DNA of 64,000 bases, from assembly GCF_036227325.1 (NCBI RefSeq), contig NZ_CP109467.1, forward strand, positions 5,704,001-5,768,000, read 5' to 3'. The notes below the pieces were generated by a model that had not been told where the DNA came from, ran no database searches, and saw only the letters and a list, made by a program, of their open reading frames with translations. The DNA is from Streptomyces sp. NBC_01465. Its GTDB lineage: Bacteria > Actinomycetota > Actinomycetes > Streptomycetales > Streptomycetaceae. Position 1 is the stretch's first letter. Every line of letters starts with the position of its first letter. Both the position numbers and the translations under genes were made by a program. Positions 8,072-16,007 of this stretch are shown in pieces.

Positions 8072-8584
8072 TCAGCGCACGGTCGGGCTGCGGCGTTCGA
8101 CGAGGACGACGTCCCGCCACCGGCCGTGGTGCAGACCGATGCGCTCGCGGGTGCCGATGACGCGGAACCCGGCCTTCCGGTGCAGGGCGAGGCTGGCGTC
8201 GTTCTCGGGGAAGACGCCGGACTGCACCGTCCAGATCCCGGCGGCGTCGGTGGACGCCAGGAGCGCGGTCAGCAGGGCGAGTCCCGCACCGCGCCCACGG
8301 GCTTCGGGGGCTACGTAGACGGAGTGCTCGACCACGCCGGCGTAGGCGCAGCGGTCGGAGACCGGAACCACGGCGGTCCAGCCCAGTACGCGCTCCTGCG
8401 CATCGAGCGCGACCAGGCGGTGCTCGGGCAGCCTGGTCGCGTCGAACCGTTCCCAGTCCGGTGCGACGGTCTCGAACGTGGCGTTGCCCTCGTCGACGCC
8501 GAGTTGATAGATCGCCAGAACCTGCTGGGCGTGTTCGGGGCGCAGGGGTGTGATGCGACCCCCGGCCGGCCGTGCGGCGGTCAT
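8072..8584 (-). CDS. arsN1: GNAT acetyltransferase of the ArsN1/phosphinothricin acetyltransferase type
   Basis: 170 residues. A GNAT fold with the acetyl-CoA loop VAPEARGRGAG and strand-4 region VEHSVYVAP, followed by ENDASLALHRKAGFRVIGTR and HHGRWRDVVLVER, the layout of phosphinothricin acetyltransferase (Pat/Bar). It overlaps arsC by four bases (ATGA) and is the last gene of arsR-acr3-arsC-arsN. PAT-like enzymes in ars operons (ArsN1) acetylate the organoarsenical antibiotic arsinothricin and often phosphinothricin. Assignment to ArsN1 rests on fold plus operon context. Activity on phosphinothricin or another amine remains possible. Confidence 0.75.
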   Translation of the reverse strand: MTAARPAGGRITPLRPEHAQQVLAIYQLGVDEGNATFETVAPDWERFDATRLPEHRLVALDAQERVLGWTAVVPVSDRCAYAGVVEHSVYVAPEARGRGAGLALLTALLASTDAAGIWTVQSGVFPENDASLALHRKAGFRVIGTRERIGLHHGRWRDVVLVERRSPTVR

Positions 8585-9006
8585 GGTGCCTCGATTCCGA
8601 GTTCGGCGAGCAGACCACGGACGCGCCGCTCGATCTCGTCCCGGATCGGGCGGACCGCTTCGACGCCCTGACCGGCGGGGTCTTCGAGCTTCCAGTCCAC
8701 GTACCTCTTCCCGGGAAAGACCGGGCAGGAGTCGCCGCAGCCCATGGTGATCACCACGTCGGACGCCTGGACGGCCTCCGTGGTCAGCACCTTCGGGCGT
8801 TCGGCGGACATGTCGACGCCCGCCTCCGCCATGGCCGTTACGGCTGCCGGATTCACGGCGTCGGCCGGAGCGGAGCCGGCCGAGCGGACCGCGACCCGGC
8901 CGGCCGCGAGGTGCGTGAGGAAGGCGGCGGCCATCTGTGAGCGGCCCGCGTTATGGACGCACACGAACAGCACCGACGGTACGGACGGCGTTCCTGGCTC
9001 AGGCAT
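8581..9006 (-). CDS. arsC: Arsenate reductase, low-molecular-weight phosphatase type
   Basis: 141 residues. The P-loop VCVHNAGRS carries nucleophile Cys16. The redox pair Cys90 and Cys94 lie in GCGDSCPVFPG, and PIRDEIERRV is at the C-terminus. This is the LMW-PTP family of arsenate reductases, which convert As(V) to As(III) in the cytoplasm using an intramolecular cysteine relay recharged by a thiol system (thioredoxin or mycothiol). ATG 9006 lies eight bases inside the end of acr3 with an AAGGACT ribosome site. It supplies arsenite to the Acr3 exporter encoded upstream. Confidence 0.92.
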   Translation of the reverse strand: MPEPGTPSVPSVLFVCVHNAGRSQMAAAFLTHLAAGRVAVRSAGSAPADAVNPAAVTAMAEAGVDMSAERPKVLTTEAVQASDVVITMGCGDSCPVFPGKRYVDWKLEDPAGQGVEAVRPIRDEIERRVRGLLAELGIEAP

Positions 9007-10078
9007 GCGCGGAGTCCTTCGGGTGGAGAGCCGCTGTCGGCTCGGGGAAGTAGCGGCGGCTGGCCAGCGCGACGTGGACCAGGCCGATCAGAACCGGGAC
9101 TTCGATGAGCGGGCCGACGACCCCGGCCAGAGCCTGGCCCGACGTGGCGCCGAACGTGGCGATGGCGACCGCGATGGCCAGTTCGAAGTTGTTGCCGGCC
9201 GCGGTGAACGCCAGTGTCGTCGCCTTCGGATAGTCCAGGCCGACCGCGCGGCCCACCGCCATCGACCCCGCCCACATCAGCGCGAAGTACACCAGCAGCG
9301 GCAGCGCGATCCGCGCGACGTCCAGGGGCTTGGAGGTGATCGCGTCGCCCTGCAGCGCGAACAGCACCACGATCGTGAAGAGCAGCCCGTACAGGGCGTA
9401 CGGACCGATGCGGGGGACCAGCTTCGTCTCGTACCAGGTGCGGCCCCTGGCCCTCTCGCCCAGGCGGCGGGTGAGGTACCCGGCGAGCAGCGGAATGCCG
9501 AGGAAGATGAGCACAGAGCGGGCGATCTCCCACACCGATACGTCGAGCGAGGTCTGCTCCAGCCCCAGCGCACCGGGCAGCACGTCCAGGTAGAACCAGC
9601 CCAGGGCGGCGAACGCGACGACCTGGAACACGGAGTTCAGGGCGACGAGCACCGCGGCGGCCTCGCGGTCGCCGCACGCGAGGTCGTTCCAGATGACGAC
9701 CATGGCGATGCAGCGCGCCAGTCCGACGATGATCAGGCCGGTCCGGTACGCGGGCAGGTCGGGCAGGAAGACCCAGGCGAGGGCGAACATCAGCGCAGGC
9801 CCGACAACCCAGTTCAGGACGAGCGAGGGGACGAGGAGACGCCGGTCGCGGGTGACGGTGTCCAGCCGGTCGTAGCGGACCTTCGCGAGGACCGGGTACA
9901 TCATCACCAGCAGCCCGAGAGCGATCGGCAGCGAGACTCCGGTGACGGTGACCCTCGCCAGCGCGTCCCCCAGGCCCGGAACGATGCGCCCCAGGCCGAG
10001 ACCGACGCCCATCGCGCACAGGATCCACACGGCGAGGAAGCGGTCGAGGAACGACAGACGACCCGCGCCGGAGCTCAA
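8999..10078 (-). CDS. acr3: ACR3-family arsenite efflux transporter
   Basis: 359 residues with about ten membrane segments. It contains the ACR3 signature LARCIAMVVIWNDLACGD, with the essential cysteine at about 123, and a conserved Glu in AAGNNFELAIA of the later half. It exports As(III) by proton antiport. I place the start at TTG 10078, which overlaps the arsR stop as TTGA. The frame stays open upstream, but that part is an out-of-frame reading of arsR. The resulting length is normal for the family. Translational coupling to arsR and arsC is evident from the overlaps. Confidence 0.9.
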   Translation of the reverse strand: MSSGAGRLSFLDRFLAVWILCAMGVGLGLGRIVPGLGDALARVTVTGVSLPIALGLLVMMYPVLAKVRYDRLDTVTRDRRLLVPSLVLNWVVGPALMFALAWVFLPDLPAYRTGLIIVGLARCIAMVVIWNDLACGDREAAAVLVALNSVFQVVAFAALGWFYLDVLPGALGLEQTSLDVSVWEIARSVLIFLGIPLLAGYLTRRLGERARGRTWYETKLVPRIGPYALYGLLFTIVVLFALQGDAITSKPLDVARIALPLLVYFALMWAGSMAVGRAVGLDYPKATTLAFTAAGNNFELAIAVAIATFGATSGQALAGVVGPLIEVPVLIGLVHVALASRRYFPEPTAALHPKDSAHA

Positions 10079-10458
10079 GAGAGCGCCCCGGCACGGCGGG
10101 TGAGGACCGCGGCGAGGCGGTCGGTGGTCTCCGGGAGCAGCCGGTAGTACACCCACGTCCCCCGGCGCTCCGAGGCGATGAGCCCCGCCTCGCGCAGCAG
10201 CTTCAGATGGTGGGAGATCGTCGGCTGCGACAGCTCGAAGGCCGGCGTGAGGTCACAGACGCACACCTCGCCGCCCGCACGGGAGGCGATCATCGACAGG
10301 AGTCGCAGCCGTACCGGATCTCCGAGCGCCTTGAACACCTTCGCCAGATCGGCGGCCTGATCCTCGTCCAGCGGGGCGGTCAGCAGGGGAGTGGGGCAGC
10401 AGCCTGCGGCGCCGTCGTCCTGCCCGAGGACCACCAGCTCCAACTTTTGTTTCGACAT
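10075..10458 (-). CDS. arsR: Arsenite-responsive ArsR repressor
   Basis: 127 residues. Winged helix-turn-helix with ELSQPTISHHLKLLREAGL as recognition helix and RRGTWVYYRL as wing. The sensor motif EVCVCDL supplies Cys66 and Cys68, and Cys20-Cys21 (GCCPTP) may add a third thiolate ligand. As(III) binding releases the DNA. The ATG at 10458 is used rather than an upstream in-frame start because the 35 residues added by the longer form show no family similarity. It heads arsR-acr3-arsC-arsN1 and is divergent from arsI, so the 79-bp gap probably holds shared operators. Confidence 0.92.
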   Translation of the reverse strand: MSKQKLELVVLGQDDGAAGCCPTPLLTAPLDEDQAADLAKVFKALGDPVRLRLLSMIASRAGGEVCVCDLTPAFELSQPTISHHLKLLREAGLIASERRGTWVYYRLLPETTDRLAAVLTRRAGALS

Positions 10459-10537
10459 GCTTCTATATTGACGTTCTCCGATCCAAGGCGCAAGGTTGCA
10501 TCGACAGCCATCAATACAACAACCCGGGGAGACCGCC
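10459..10537. promoter_or_regulatory. Divergent arsR/arsI control region with candidate ArsR sites
   Basis: This 79-bp gap separates the divergent arsR and arsI starts. It holds an ATTGAC element at 10467-10472 and, at 10498-10517, paired ATCGACA and ATCAAT half-site-like sequences three bases apart. Such AT-rich ATCGAC/ATTGA blocks resemble ArsR-family operators, but the dyads are imperfect, so exact operator limits are uncertain. A GGGGAGA ribosome site for arsI is at 10526-10532. Confidence 0.4.
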
Positions 10538-10960
10538 ATGTCCCGTGCACAGCTCGCGCTCAACGTCGCCGACCTCGAAGCGTCGGTCGCCTTCTACTCC
10601 AAGCTCTTCGGCACCGAACCCGCCAAGCGCCGCCCCGGATACGCCAACTTCGCGATCACCACCCCGCCGCTCAAGCTCGTCCTCATCGAGGGCGAACCCG
10701 GCCAGGAGACCCGCCTGGACCACCTCGGCGTCGAGGTCGACACCACCGACGAGGTCACCGCCGCCACCACCCGCCTCAAGGACGCAGGCCTCGCGACGTT
10801 CGAGGAGAACGACACCTCCTGCTGCTACGCCCTCCAGGACAAGGTCTGGGTCCACGGCCCCGGCAAGGAGCCGTGGGAGGTCTACGTCGTCAAGGCCGAC
10901 GCCGATCAACTGGGCAAGGGCGCCGCCCCGGAGGCCGAGGCCTGCTGCTGCGGAAGTTGA
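10538..10960 (+). CDS. arsI: ArsI/CadI-family C-As lyase (VOC fold dioxygenase)
   Basis: 140 residues. Vicinal-oxygen-chelate fold with NVADLEASVAFYSKLFG, the metal ligand His62 in RLDHLGVEV, the vicinal pair Cys95-Cys96 in TSCCYALQDKVWV and Glu114 in EPWEVYV. The C-terminus ends in ACCCGS. This is the ArsI pattern: the cysteine pair binds trivalent organoarsenicals such as MAs(III), and the Fe(II) centre cleaves the C-As bond, releasing As(III). The released arsenite would be exported by Acr3. The related CadI name reflects cadmium-inducible paralogs. The start is set by a GGGGAGA ribosome site. Confidence 0.88.
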   Translation: MSRAQLALNVADLEASVAFYSKLFGTEPAKRRPGYANFAITTPPLKLVLIEGEPGQETRLDHLGVEVDTTDEVTAATTRLKDAGLATFEENDTSCCYALQDKVWVHGPGKEPWEVYVVKADADQLGKGAAPEAEACCCGS

Positions 10961-11063
10961 GAGCCGTACCGCCCGAAACTCGGATGCGGCGCCCCGCGGC
11001 CGGCCCTAGGCTGCGCGCGCGAGGCGCCACAGGGGCGGTCCGCGGATCGGAGACGTACCGGGT

Positions 11064-11768
11064 ATGACCAGTCAACTGTTCGCGATCTGCTTCCACGCGA
11101 CCCGGCCCCCGGCCCTGGCGCAGTTCTGGTCCGGGGTCCTGGGCTGGAAGCCGGCCGAAAGCCAGGACGACGACGGCGTCACGATCCTGCCCCCCGACGG
11201 CGCCGGCTTCCGCATCCGCTTCCTGCCGAGCCAGGAGCCCAAGACCCGCCAGAACCAGGCGCACTTCGACCTGACGAGCGCCACCCCCGAGGCCCAGCAG
11301 CAGACGGTGGCCAGGGCGCTGGAACTCGGCGGAAAGCACATCGACGTGGGCCAACTCCCCGAAGAGAGCCACGTGGTGCTCGCGGACCCGGACGGCAACG
11401 AGTTCTGCGTGATCCCGGCGGGCAACAAATTCCTCGCCGACACCGGATTCATCGGAGCACTGTCCTGCGACGGCACCCAGGCGGTCGGCTACTTCTGGAG
11501 CGAGGCCCTGGGCTGGCCGCTGGTCTGGGACCAGGACGAGGAGACCGCGATCCAGTCGCCGGACGGCGGCACGAAGATCACGTGGGGTGGCCCCCCGGTG
11601 GCGCCCAAGACAGGCACGAACAGGCTGTACTTGGAGCTGGCACTCCCCGCAGGCGCCGACCGCGAGGCGGAGATCGACCGCCTGATCGCACTCGGCGCGA
11701 CGCGCACCGACACCGGAGCGCTGCTCGACCCCGACGGCAACGAGTTCTCCGTACGACAGCCCCAGTAG
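11064..11768 (+). CDS. Two-domain VOC (glyoxalase/bleomycin-resistance-like) protein
   Basis: 234 residues made of two tandem VOC modules (about 1-118 and 122-234). Each opens with an ICFHATRPPALAQFWSGVLGW or LSCDGTQAVGYFWSEALGW type segment and closes with a D-PDGNEF motif. The substrate is unknown. The family includes dioxygenases and drug-binding proteins. It lies beyond arsI with a 103-bp gap, so it probably has its own promoter. It converges on sodN, with a strong shared hairpin terminator between them. Confidence 0.8.
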   Translation: MTSQLFAICFHATRPPALAQFWSGVLGWKPAESQDDDGVTILPPDGAGFRIRFLPSQEPKTRQNQAHFDLTSATPEAQQQTVARALELGGKHIDVGQLPEESHVVLADPDGNEFCVIPAGNKFLADTGFIGALSCDGTQAVGYFWSEALGWPLVWDQDEETAIQSPDGGTKITWGGPPVAPKTGTNRLYLELALPAGADREAEIDRLIALGATRTDTGALLDPDGNEFSVRQPQ

Positions 11769-11774
11769 CCGGAA

Positions 11775-11838
11775 AACGCCGACAGCACCCGGCTTCGCGC
11801 GAATGCCGGGTGCTGTCGACGTGGTGACAAGTCAGGCG
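11775..11838 (-). ncRNA. Candidate sodN 3'-UTR small RNA (s-SodF-like)
   Basis: In S. coelicolor a roughly 90-nt stable RNA, s-SodF, is processed from the sodN 3' UTR and inhibits sodF expression. Here the sodN stop is followed by about 20 unstructured bases and then a 14-bp terminator stem with a T-run, the same architecture. Complementarity to a sodF mRNA cannot be tested because sodF is not in the window. Confidence 0.35.
11780..11818. terminator. Bidirectional hairpin terminator between VOC gene and sodN
   Basis: A perfect 14-bp stem (arms 11780-11793 and 11805-11818) with an 11-base loop. On the sodN strand the stem is followed shortly by a TTTT run, giving a rho-independent layout for sodN. 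It also closes the VOC gene from the other side. Confidence 0.8.
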
Positions 11839-12234
11839 TCAGGCCTTCTTCGTCTCCCAGAAGATCCGGTCGATCTCGGCGATGAGCTCAAGAGCCTTCT
11901 CACCGGTCTTCGGGTCCGTCGACGCCTTGGCGGCCGAGAGGGCCTTCAGGGTGTCGTTGACCAGCTGGTGCAGCTCCGGGTACTTCTCGAAGTGCGGGGG
12001 CTTGAAGTAGTCGCTCCAGAGCACCGACACGTGGTGCTTGGCAAGCTCCGCGCGCTGCTCCTTGATGACAACGGCGCGCGCCTGGAAGTGCGCGTCGTCG
12101 TTGGCGGCCATCTTCTCCTGCACGGCCTTGACCGACTCGGCCTCGATACGGGCCTGGGCCGGGTCGTACACACCGCAGGGCAGGTCGCAGTGGGCGCTGA
12201 CCTTGACCTTGGGGGCAAACAGGCGGGAAAGCAT
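11839..12234 (-). CDS. sodN: Nickel-containing superoxide dismutase
   Basis: 131 residues. A 14-residue leader (MLSRLFAPKVKVSA) precedes HCDLPCGVYDP, the Ni-hook. After cleavage, mature His1, Cys2 and Cys6 bind nickel. The remaining four-helix-bundle sequence (ARIEAESVKAVQEKMA, LWSDYFKPPHFEKYPELH) is typical of Streptomyces NiSOD, a cytoplasmic hexamer that dismutates superoxide. The leader must be removed by SodX, encoded divergently next door. An AAGGA ribosome site precedes ATG 12234. Expression responds to nickel in related species, and the 3' UTR may yield a regulatory RNA. Confidence 0.97.
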   Translation of the reverse strand: MLSRLFAPKVKVSAHCDLPCGVYDPAQARIEAESVKAVQEKMAANDDAHFQARAVVIKEQRAELAKHHVSVLWSDYFKPPHFEKYPELHQLVNDTLKALSAAKASTDPKTGEKALELIAEIDRIFWETKKA

Positions 12235-12376
12235 CTAGCTGTCCTTCCTCGTGATCGTCTTCTCAGGTGGGACATTACTCCGTGTGAGACCCGTTTTCGC
12301 GAGTGCCCCCTAGGGCTTAGGACAAAAGTCCAGGGTCACTATGGGACTCGTGGACGATCGGACCGGGAGGTGCCGG

Positions 12377-12805
12377 ATGACGGATCTGGAGCGGGAGCCG
12401 CGTGTGCCGTGGGGTATCGCCGAGGTGATGGGGGCTTCCATGCTGCCCACACTGCGCCAGGGCGATCAGGTGCTCGTGCACTACGGGGCACAACTGCGGC
12501 CTGGGGACGTGGCGGTGCTGCGCCATCCCCTGCAGCAGGATCTGCTCATCGTGAAGCGGCTGATCGAGCGCCGCGAGGACGTGGGGTGGTGGGTGCTCGG
12601 CGACAGCCTCGCCGAGAACGCCCTGGACAGCCGGGTGTTCGGCACCGTCCCCGACGAACTCGTGCTCGGCCGGGTGCGCGGACGCTACCGGCCGGTGGAG
12701 GCCGGGCGCCGGCGGACGGTGGGTGTGGTCCTGGGGTGGCTCTGTCAGTCCGTACGGCTCGTGCTGTCGGACCGGGACGTTTCCAAGCGCTTGCGCGCGC
12801 GGTAG
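12377..12805 (+). CDS. sodX: Nickel superoxide dismutase maturation protease
   Basis: 142 residues, S26/S24-type serine protease fold. Ser21 in MGASMLPTLRQGD and Lys60 in LLIVKRLIERR form the Ser-Lys dyad. There is no N-terminal membrane anchor of the usual signal-peptidase kind. It removes the sodN leader to expose the nickel-binding His. ATG 12377 follows a GGGAGG ribosome site six bases upstream; a frame extending to 12341 lacks one. It is divergent from sodN across 142 bp. Its last 61 bases overlap the 3' end of the convergent CGNR gene on the other strand. Confidence 0.92.
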   Translation: MTDLEREPRVPWGIAEVMGASMLPTLRQGDQVLVHYGAQLRPGDVAVLRHPLQQDLLIVKRLIERREDVGWWVLGDSLAENALDSRVFGTVPDELVLGRVRGRYRPVEAGRRRTVGVVLGWLCQSVRLVLSDRDVSKRLRAR

Positions 12806-13338
12806 GCGGCGACGTTGGCGCGGGTCGCGCAGCGGTCGGAGCAGTAGCGGCGCGAGCGGTTGGTCGAGGTGTCGAGATAGGCGTTGCGGCACGGCGCTGC
12901 CTCGCACAGGCCCAGGCGGTCGACCCCGTACTCGGTGAGGTGGAAGGCCAGTCCCATGGAGGCGATCGCGGCATAGCCGGCCGTGACGTTCGAGGGGTGG
13001 TCGGCCAGGTGCATGTGCCAGTCCGGGCTGCCGTCCTCCTTGGGGGTGTCGTGGCCGGAGATCTGGGGGGAGACCGGGAACTCCAGGAGCAGTGAGTTCA
13101 GGAGGTCCACGGCGAGCGTCTGGTCGCCGCCGTCCGCCGCCTCGAAGACGGCGCGCAGCCTGGCCCGTACCGAACGGAAGCGGGTCACGTCGGAATCGGT
13201 CGCCCGGCGGGAGGCCTGCACATTGGCGCCGAAGAGCTCGCGGATCACCTCCACGGAGGTGAGGGAGTCCTTGTTCCGGGCCGGCTCCTCGGTGTTGACC
13301 AGACGTACGGCGTAATCCGAGTAATAGGCCAGTTCCAC
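12745..13338 (-). CDS. CGNR-type zinc-finger/ABATE-domain regulator
   Basis: 197 residues. An N-terminal ABATE-like region (about 1-140) opens with DYAVRLVNTEEP. The C-terminal zinc ribbon has CEAAPCRNAYLD then RYCSDRCATRANVAAYRARK. The four cysteines of the CxxxxC...CxxxC pattern are present, but the usual CGNR is replaced by CATR. The family is regarded as DNA-binding regulators, and no target is known. GTG 13338 has an AAGGA site upstream. Its 3' end runs 61 bases into sodX on the opposite strand, so the two mRNAs are complementary there. Confidence 0.8.
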   Translation of the reverse strand: MELAYYSDYAVRLVNTEEPARNKDSLTSVEVIRELFGANVQASRRATDSDVTRFRSVRARLRAVFEAADGGDQTLAVDLLNSLLLEFPVSPQISGHDTPKEDGSPDWHMHLADHPSNVTAGYAAIASMGLAFHLTEYGVDRLGLCEAAPCRNAYLDTSTNRSRRYCSDRCATRANVAAYRARKRLETSRSDSTSRTD

Positions 13339-13445
13339 TTGTAGTCCTTACCGGGGCGGTCTAGGGTCGGTCGTGGTCGTTCGGAGTAACGGGCGATTGC
13401 GGTTCTAGGGTATTACATCCGGCGGATTGCGGAGGAGGGGTCGTC

Positions 13446-14207
13446 ATGACGGAGACAGTGGCGGGTACGGACTGGGCCGGCTGGCAGCGGAGCTGGGACC
13501 GCCAGCAGGAGGTCTACCTGCCCGACCGCGAGGAGCGGTTCCGGGTGATGCTGGACATGGTCGAGGCGCTGGTGGGACCCGAGCCGCGCGTACTGGACCT
13601 CGCGTGCGGTACGGGAAGTATTACGGACCGGGTGCTGCGGAGGTTCCCGGGAGCCGTCAGCACCGGCGTCGATCTCGACCCCGCCCTGCTGGCGATCGCG
13701 CAGGGGTACTTCGCCGGGGACGACCGCGTGACCTTCGTGACCGCGGACCTCAAGGACCCGGCGTGGACGGAGAAGCTGCCGTACGAGAGCTACGACGCCG
13801 TCCTCACCGCGACCGCCCTGCACTGGCTGCACATCGAACCCCTCGCCGCGCTGTACGGACAGATCGGCCAACTGGTGCGCGACGGGGGCGTGTTCATGAA
13901 CGCCGACCACATGACCCACGAGGGCACGCCCCGTATCGACGCCGCCGTCAGGGCGGGCGAGGAGCGCGCCATGGAGGCCGCCAAGGCGGACGGCGCGCTC
14001 GACTGGCGCGAGTGGTGGGACGTCGCGGGGAAGGACCCGGCGCTGGCCGAGGCGACCGCGCGGCGGTACGAGATCTACGGGGAGCACGCGGACGGGGAGA
14101 TGCCGCCGCTCGACTGGCACGTGGCGACCCTGAAGGGCGCCGGGTTCGGGGAGGCGCGGGGCGTGTGGGCCTCGCCCGGGGACTCGCTGGTGCTGGCCCT
14201 GAAGTAG
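13446..14207 (+). CDS. Class I SAM-dependent methyltransferase
   Basis: 253 residues. Rossmann methyltransferase with motif [14 protein letters not shown], acidic loop [19 protein letters not shown] and motif IV region [13 protein letters not shown]. This is the small-molecule (Methyltransf_25/12) type, and the substrate is unknown. Monocistronic, it converges on the ABC transporter operon with a strong terminator between. No neighbour suggests a pathway. Confidence 0.85.
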   Translation: MTETVAGTDWAGWQRSWDRQQEVYLPDREERFRVMLDMVEALVGPEPRVLDLACGTGSITDRVLRRFPGAVSTGVDLDPALLAIAQGYFAGDDRVTFVTADLKDPAWTEKLPYESYDAVLTATALHWLHIEPLAALYGQIGQLVRDGGVFMNADHMTHEGTPRIDAAVRAGEERAMEAAKADGALDWREWWDVAGKDPALAEATARRYEIYGEHADGEMPPLDWHVATLKGAGFGEARGVWASPGDSLVLALK

Positions 14208-14215
14208 GCGAAAAG

Positions 14216-14251
14216 GGAGGGGGCGGTACGGGATTCCGTACCGCCCCCTCC
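14216..14251. terminator. Bidirectional hairpin terminator, 16-bp perfect stem
   Basis: Arms at 14216-14231 and 14236-14251 pair perfectly around a four-base GATT-type loop. It lies in the 58-bp gap between the convergent methyltransferase and ABC-transporter ATPase genes and so ends both transcripts. Confidence 0.85.
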
Positions 14252-14265
14252 TCATGTCCGTACTC

Positions 14266-15027
14266 CTACAGCACCTTCGACAGGAACGACTTCGTCCTGT
14301 CGTGCTGCGGATTGGTCAGCACGTCGCGCGGACTGCCCGCCTCGACGACCACACCTTCGTCCATGAAGACCAGGGAGTCGCCCACCTCGCGGGCGAAGCC
14401 CATCTCATGGGTGACCACGATCATCGTCATGCCGTCCTCGGCGAGGCCCCGCATGACGTCCAGGACGTCGCCCACCAGCTCCGGGTCGAGTGCGGAGGTC
14501 GGCTCGTCGAAGAGCATCAGCTTCGGCTCCATCGCCAGCGCACGGGCGATGGCGACGCGCTGCTGCTGGCCGCCGGAGAGCTGCGAGGGGTAGTTCCCCG
14601 CCTTGTCGGAGAGGCCGACCCGGTCGAGCAGACGCGTCGCGCGGGCGCGTGCCACGGCCTTCGTCTCGCCCTTGACCTGGACCGGGGCCTCCATGACGTT
14701 CTCGATGGCCGTCATGTGCGGGAACAGGTTGAAGCGCTGGAAGACCATGCCGATGTCCCGGCGCTTCCGGGCGACTTCGCTGTCCTTGAGCTCGTAGAGC
14801 TTGCCGTTCTTCTCGCGGTAGCCGACGAGCTCGCCGTCGACCGAGAGCCGGCCGGCGTTGATCTGCTCCAGGTGGTTGATGCACCGCAGGAACGTCGACT
14901 TGCCGGATCCGGACGGGCCGACCAGGCAGAAGACCTCCTGCGGGGCGACCTCCAGGTCGATGCCCTTGAGGACCTCGACGCTGCCGTAGGACTTGTGGAC
15001 GCCCTCGGCCTTCACCATGGCGGTCAT
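14266..15027 (-). CDS. Amino-acid ABC transporter ATP-binding protein
   Basis: 253 residues. Walker [11 protein letters not shown]-loop VFQRFNLFP, signature [15 protein letters not shown], Walker [13 protein letters not shown] and switch VVTHEM. These, with the [18 protein letters not shown] insertion, place it with the polar amino-acid importer ATPases (GlnQ/HisP type). The ATG at 15027 overlaps the permease stop as ATGA, so the frame upstream of it is spurious. It energises uptake through the permease encoded upstream, using the binding lipoprotein at 16008-16970. Confidence 0.93.
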   Translation of the reverse strand: MTAMVKAEGVHKSYGSVEVLKGIDLEVAPQEVFCLVGPSGSGKSTFLRCINHLEQINAGRLSVDGELVGYREKNGKLYELKDSEVARKRRDIGMVFQRFNLFPHMTAIENVMEAPVQVKGETKAVARARATRLLDRVGLSDKAGNYPSQLSGGQQQRVAIARALAMEPKLMLFDEPTSALDPELVGDVLDVMRGLAEDGMTMIVVTHEMGFAREVGDSLVFMDEGVVVEAGSPRDVLTNPQHDRTKSFLSKVL

Positions 15028-15959
15028 GCGGCCGCTCCCTTCGAACGTCCCACGGCCGAGCGCAGGCGCTGGAGCGGGGTGGGCGGCAGGGCGCGGGTCG
15101 AGCCGCGCGCGTAGTACCGCTCCAGGTAGTACTGGCCGACGCTGAAGATCGAGGTCAGCACCAAGTACCAGGCGGCGGCGAGGAAGAACATCTCCACCGG
15201 CGCCCCTGATGTCTGCCCGATGTCCTGCGCCACCTTGAACAGGTCGAGGAACTGCACCGCCGAGACCAGCGAGGTGGTCTTCAGCATGTTGATGACTTCG
15301 TTGCCCGTCGGCGGCACGATCACTCGCATCGCCTGCGGGATCACGATCCGGCGCAGGGTCTTGGAGTGGCTCATGCCGAGCGCGTGGGAGGCCTCGGTCT
15401 GGCCCTCGTCGACCGCGAGCAGACCGGCGCGGCAGATCTCGGCCATGTACGCGGCCTCGTTCAGCCCGAGTCCGAGCAGCGCCGTCAGCAGCGGCGTCAT
15501 GAAGCTGGCCCAGTAGTCCTTGTAGAGCGGGCCGAGGTTGATGTACTCGAAGACCAGGCCCAGGTTGAACCAGACGAAGAGCTGGACCAGGACCGGGGTG
15601 CCGCGGAAGAACCAGATGTAGCCCCAGGCGATGGAGCTGGTCACCGGGTTCTTGGACATCCGCATCACGGCGAGCAGCAGACCGCCCGCGATGCCGATGG
15701 CCATGGAGAGCACGGTCAGTTCGAGGGTCTTCCACACGCCGGTGACGATCCGGTCGTTGAAGAAGTAGTCGGGGATGGTGCCCCAGTTGATCTTGCCCTG
15801 CGAGAAGGCGTAGACGATCGCCACGAGGAGGCCGATCGCGACGACCGCGGACACATAGCGCCCCGGGTGCCGGACCGGGACGGCCACGATGGCCTCCGGT
15901 CCGGCAGCGGGTGGCGGAGTGTCGGCGGGGCCGTCCGTCTTGCTGACGTCAACAGTCAC
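15024..15959 (-). CDS. Amino-acid ABC transporter permease
   Basis: 311 residues. HisM/GlnP-type permease: a cytoplasmic Pro/Ala-rich N-terminus (about 1-35), then about six membrane helices. The EAA coupling loop region is [32 protein letters not shown] is the family hallmark. GTG 15959 has a GAAAGG ribosome site. A single permease gene implies a homodimer. It is translationally coupled to the ATPase and 48 bp downstream of the substrate-binding lipoprotein gene. Confidence 0.92.
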   Translation of the reverse strand: MTVDVSKTDGPADTPPPAAGPEAIVAVPVRHPGRYVSAVVAIGLLVAIVYAFSQGKINWGTIPDYFFNDRIVTGVWKTLELTVLSMAIGIAGGLLLAVMRMSKNPVTSSIAWGYIWFFRGTPVLVQLFVWFNLGLVFEYINLGPLYKDYWASFMTPLLTALLGLGLNEAAYMAEICRAGLLAVDEGQTEASHALGMSHSKTLRRIVIPQAMRVIVPPTGNEVINMLKTTSLVSAVQFLDLFKVAQDIGQTSGAPVEMFFLAAAWYLVLTSIFSVGQYYLERYYARGSTRALPPTPLQRLRSAVGRSKGAAA

Positions 15960-16007
15960 GGATGGTGCCTTTCAGTTCCCCCGTTGATGAGCGGTACGGA
16001 ACGCGGG

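Noticed and set aside
8853..10094. 413-codon frame overlapping arsC and acr3 on the same strand
   Set aside because: A frame-shifted reading of acr3 and arsC. The ACR3 and LMW-phosphatase motifs lie in the other frames.
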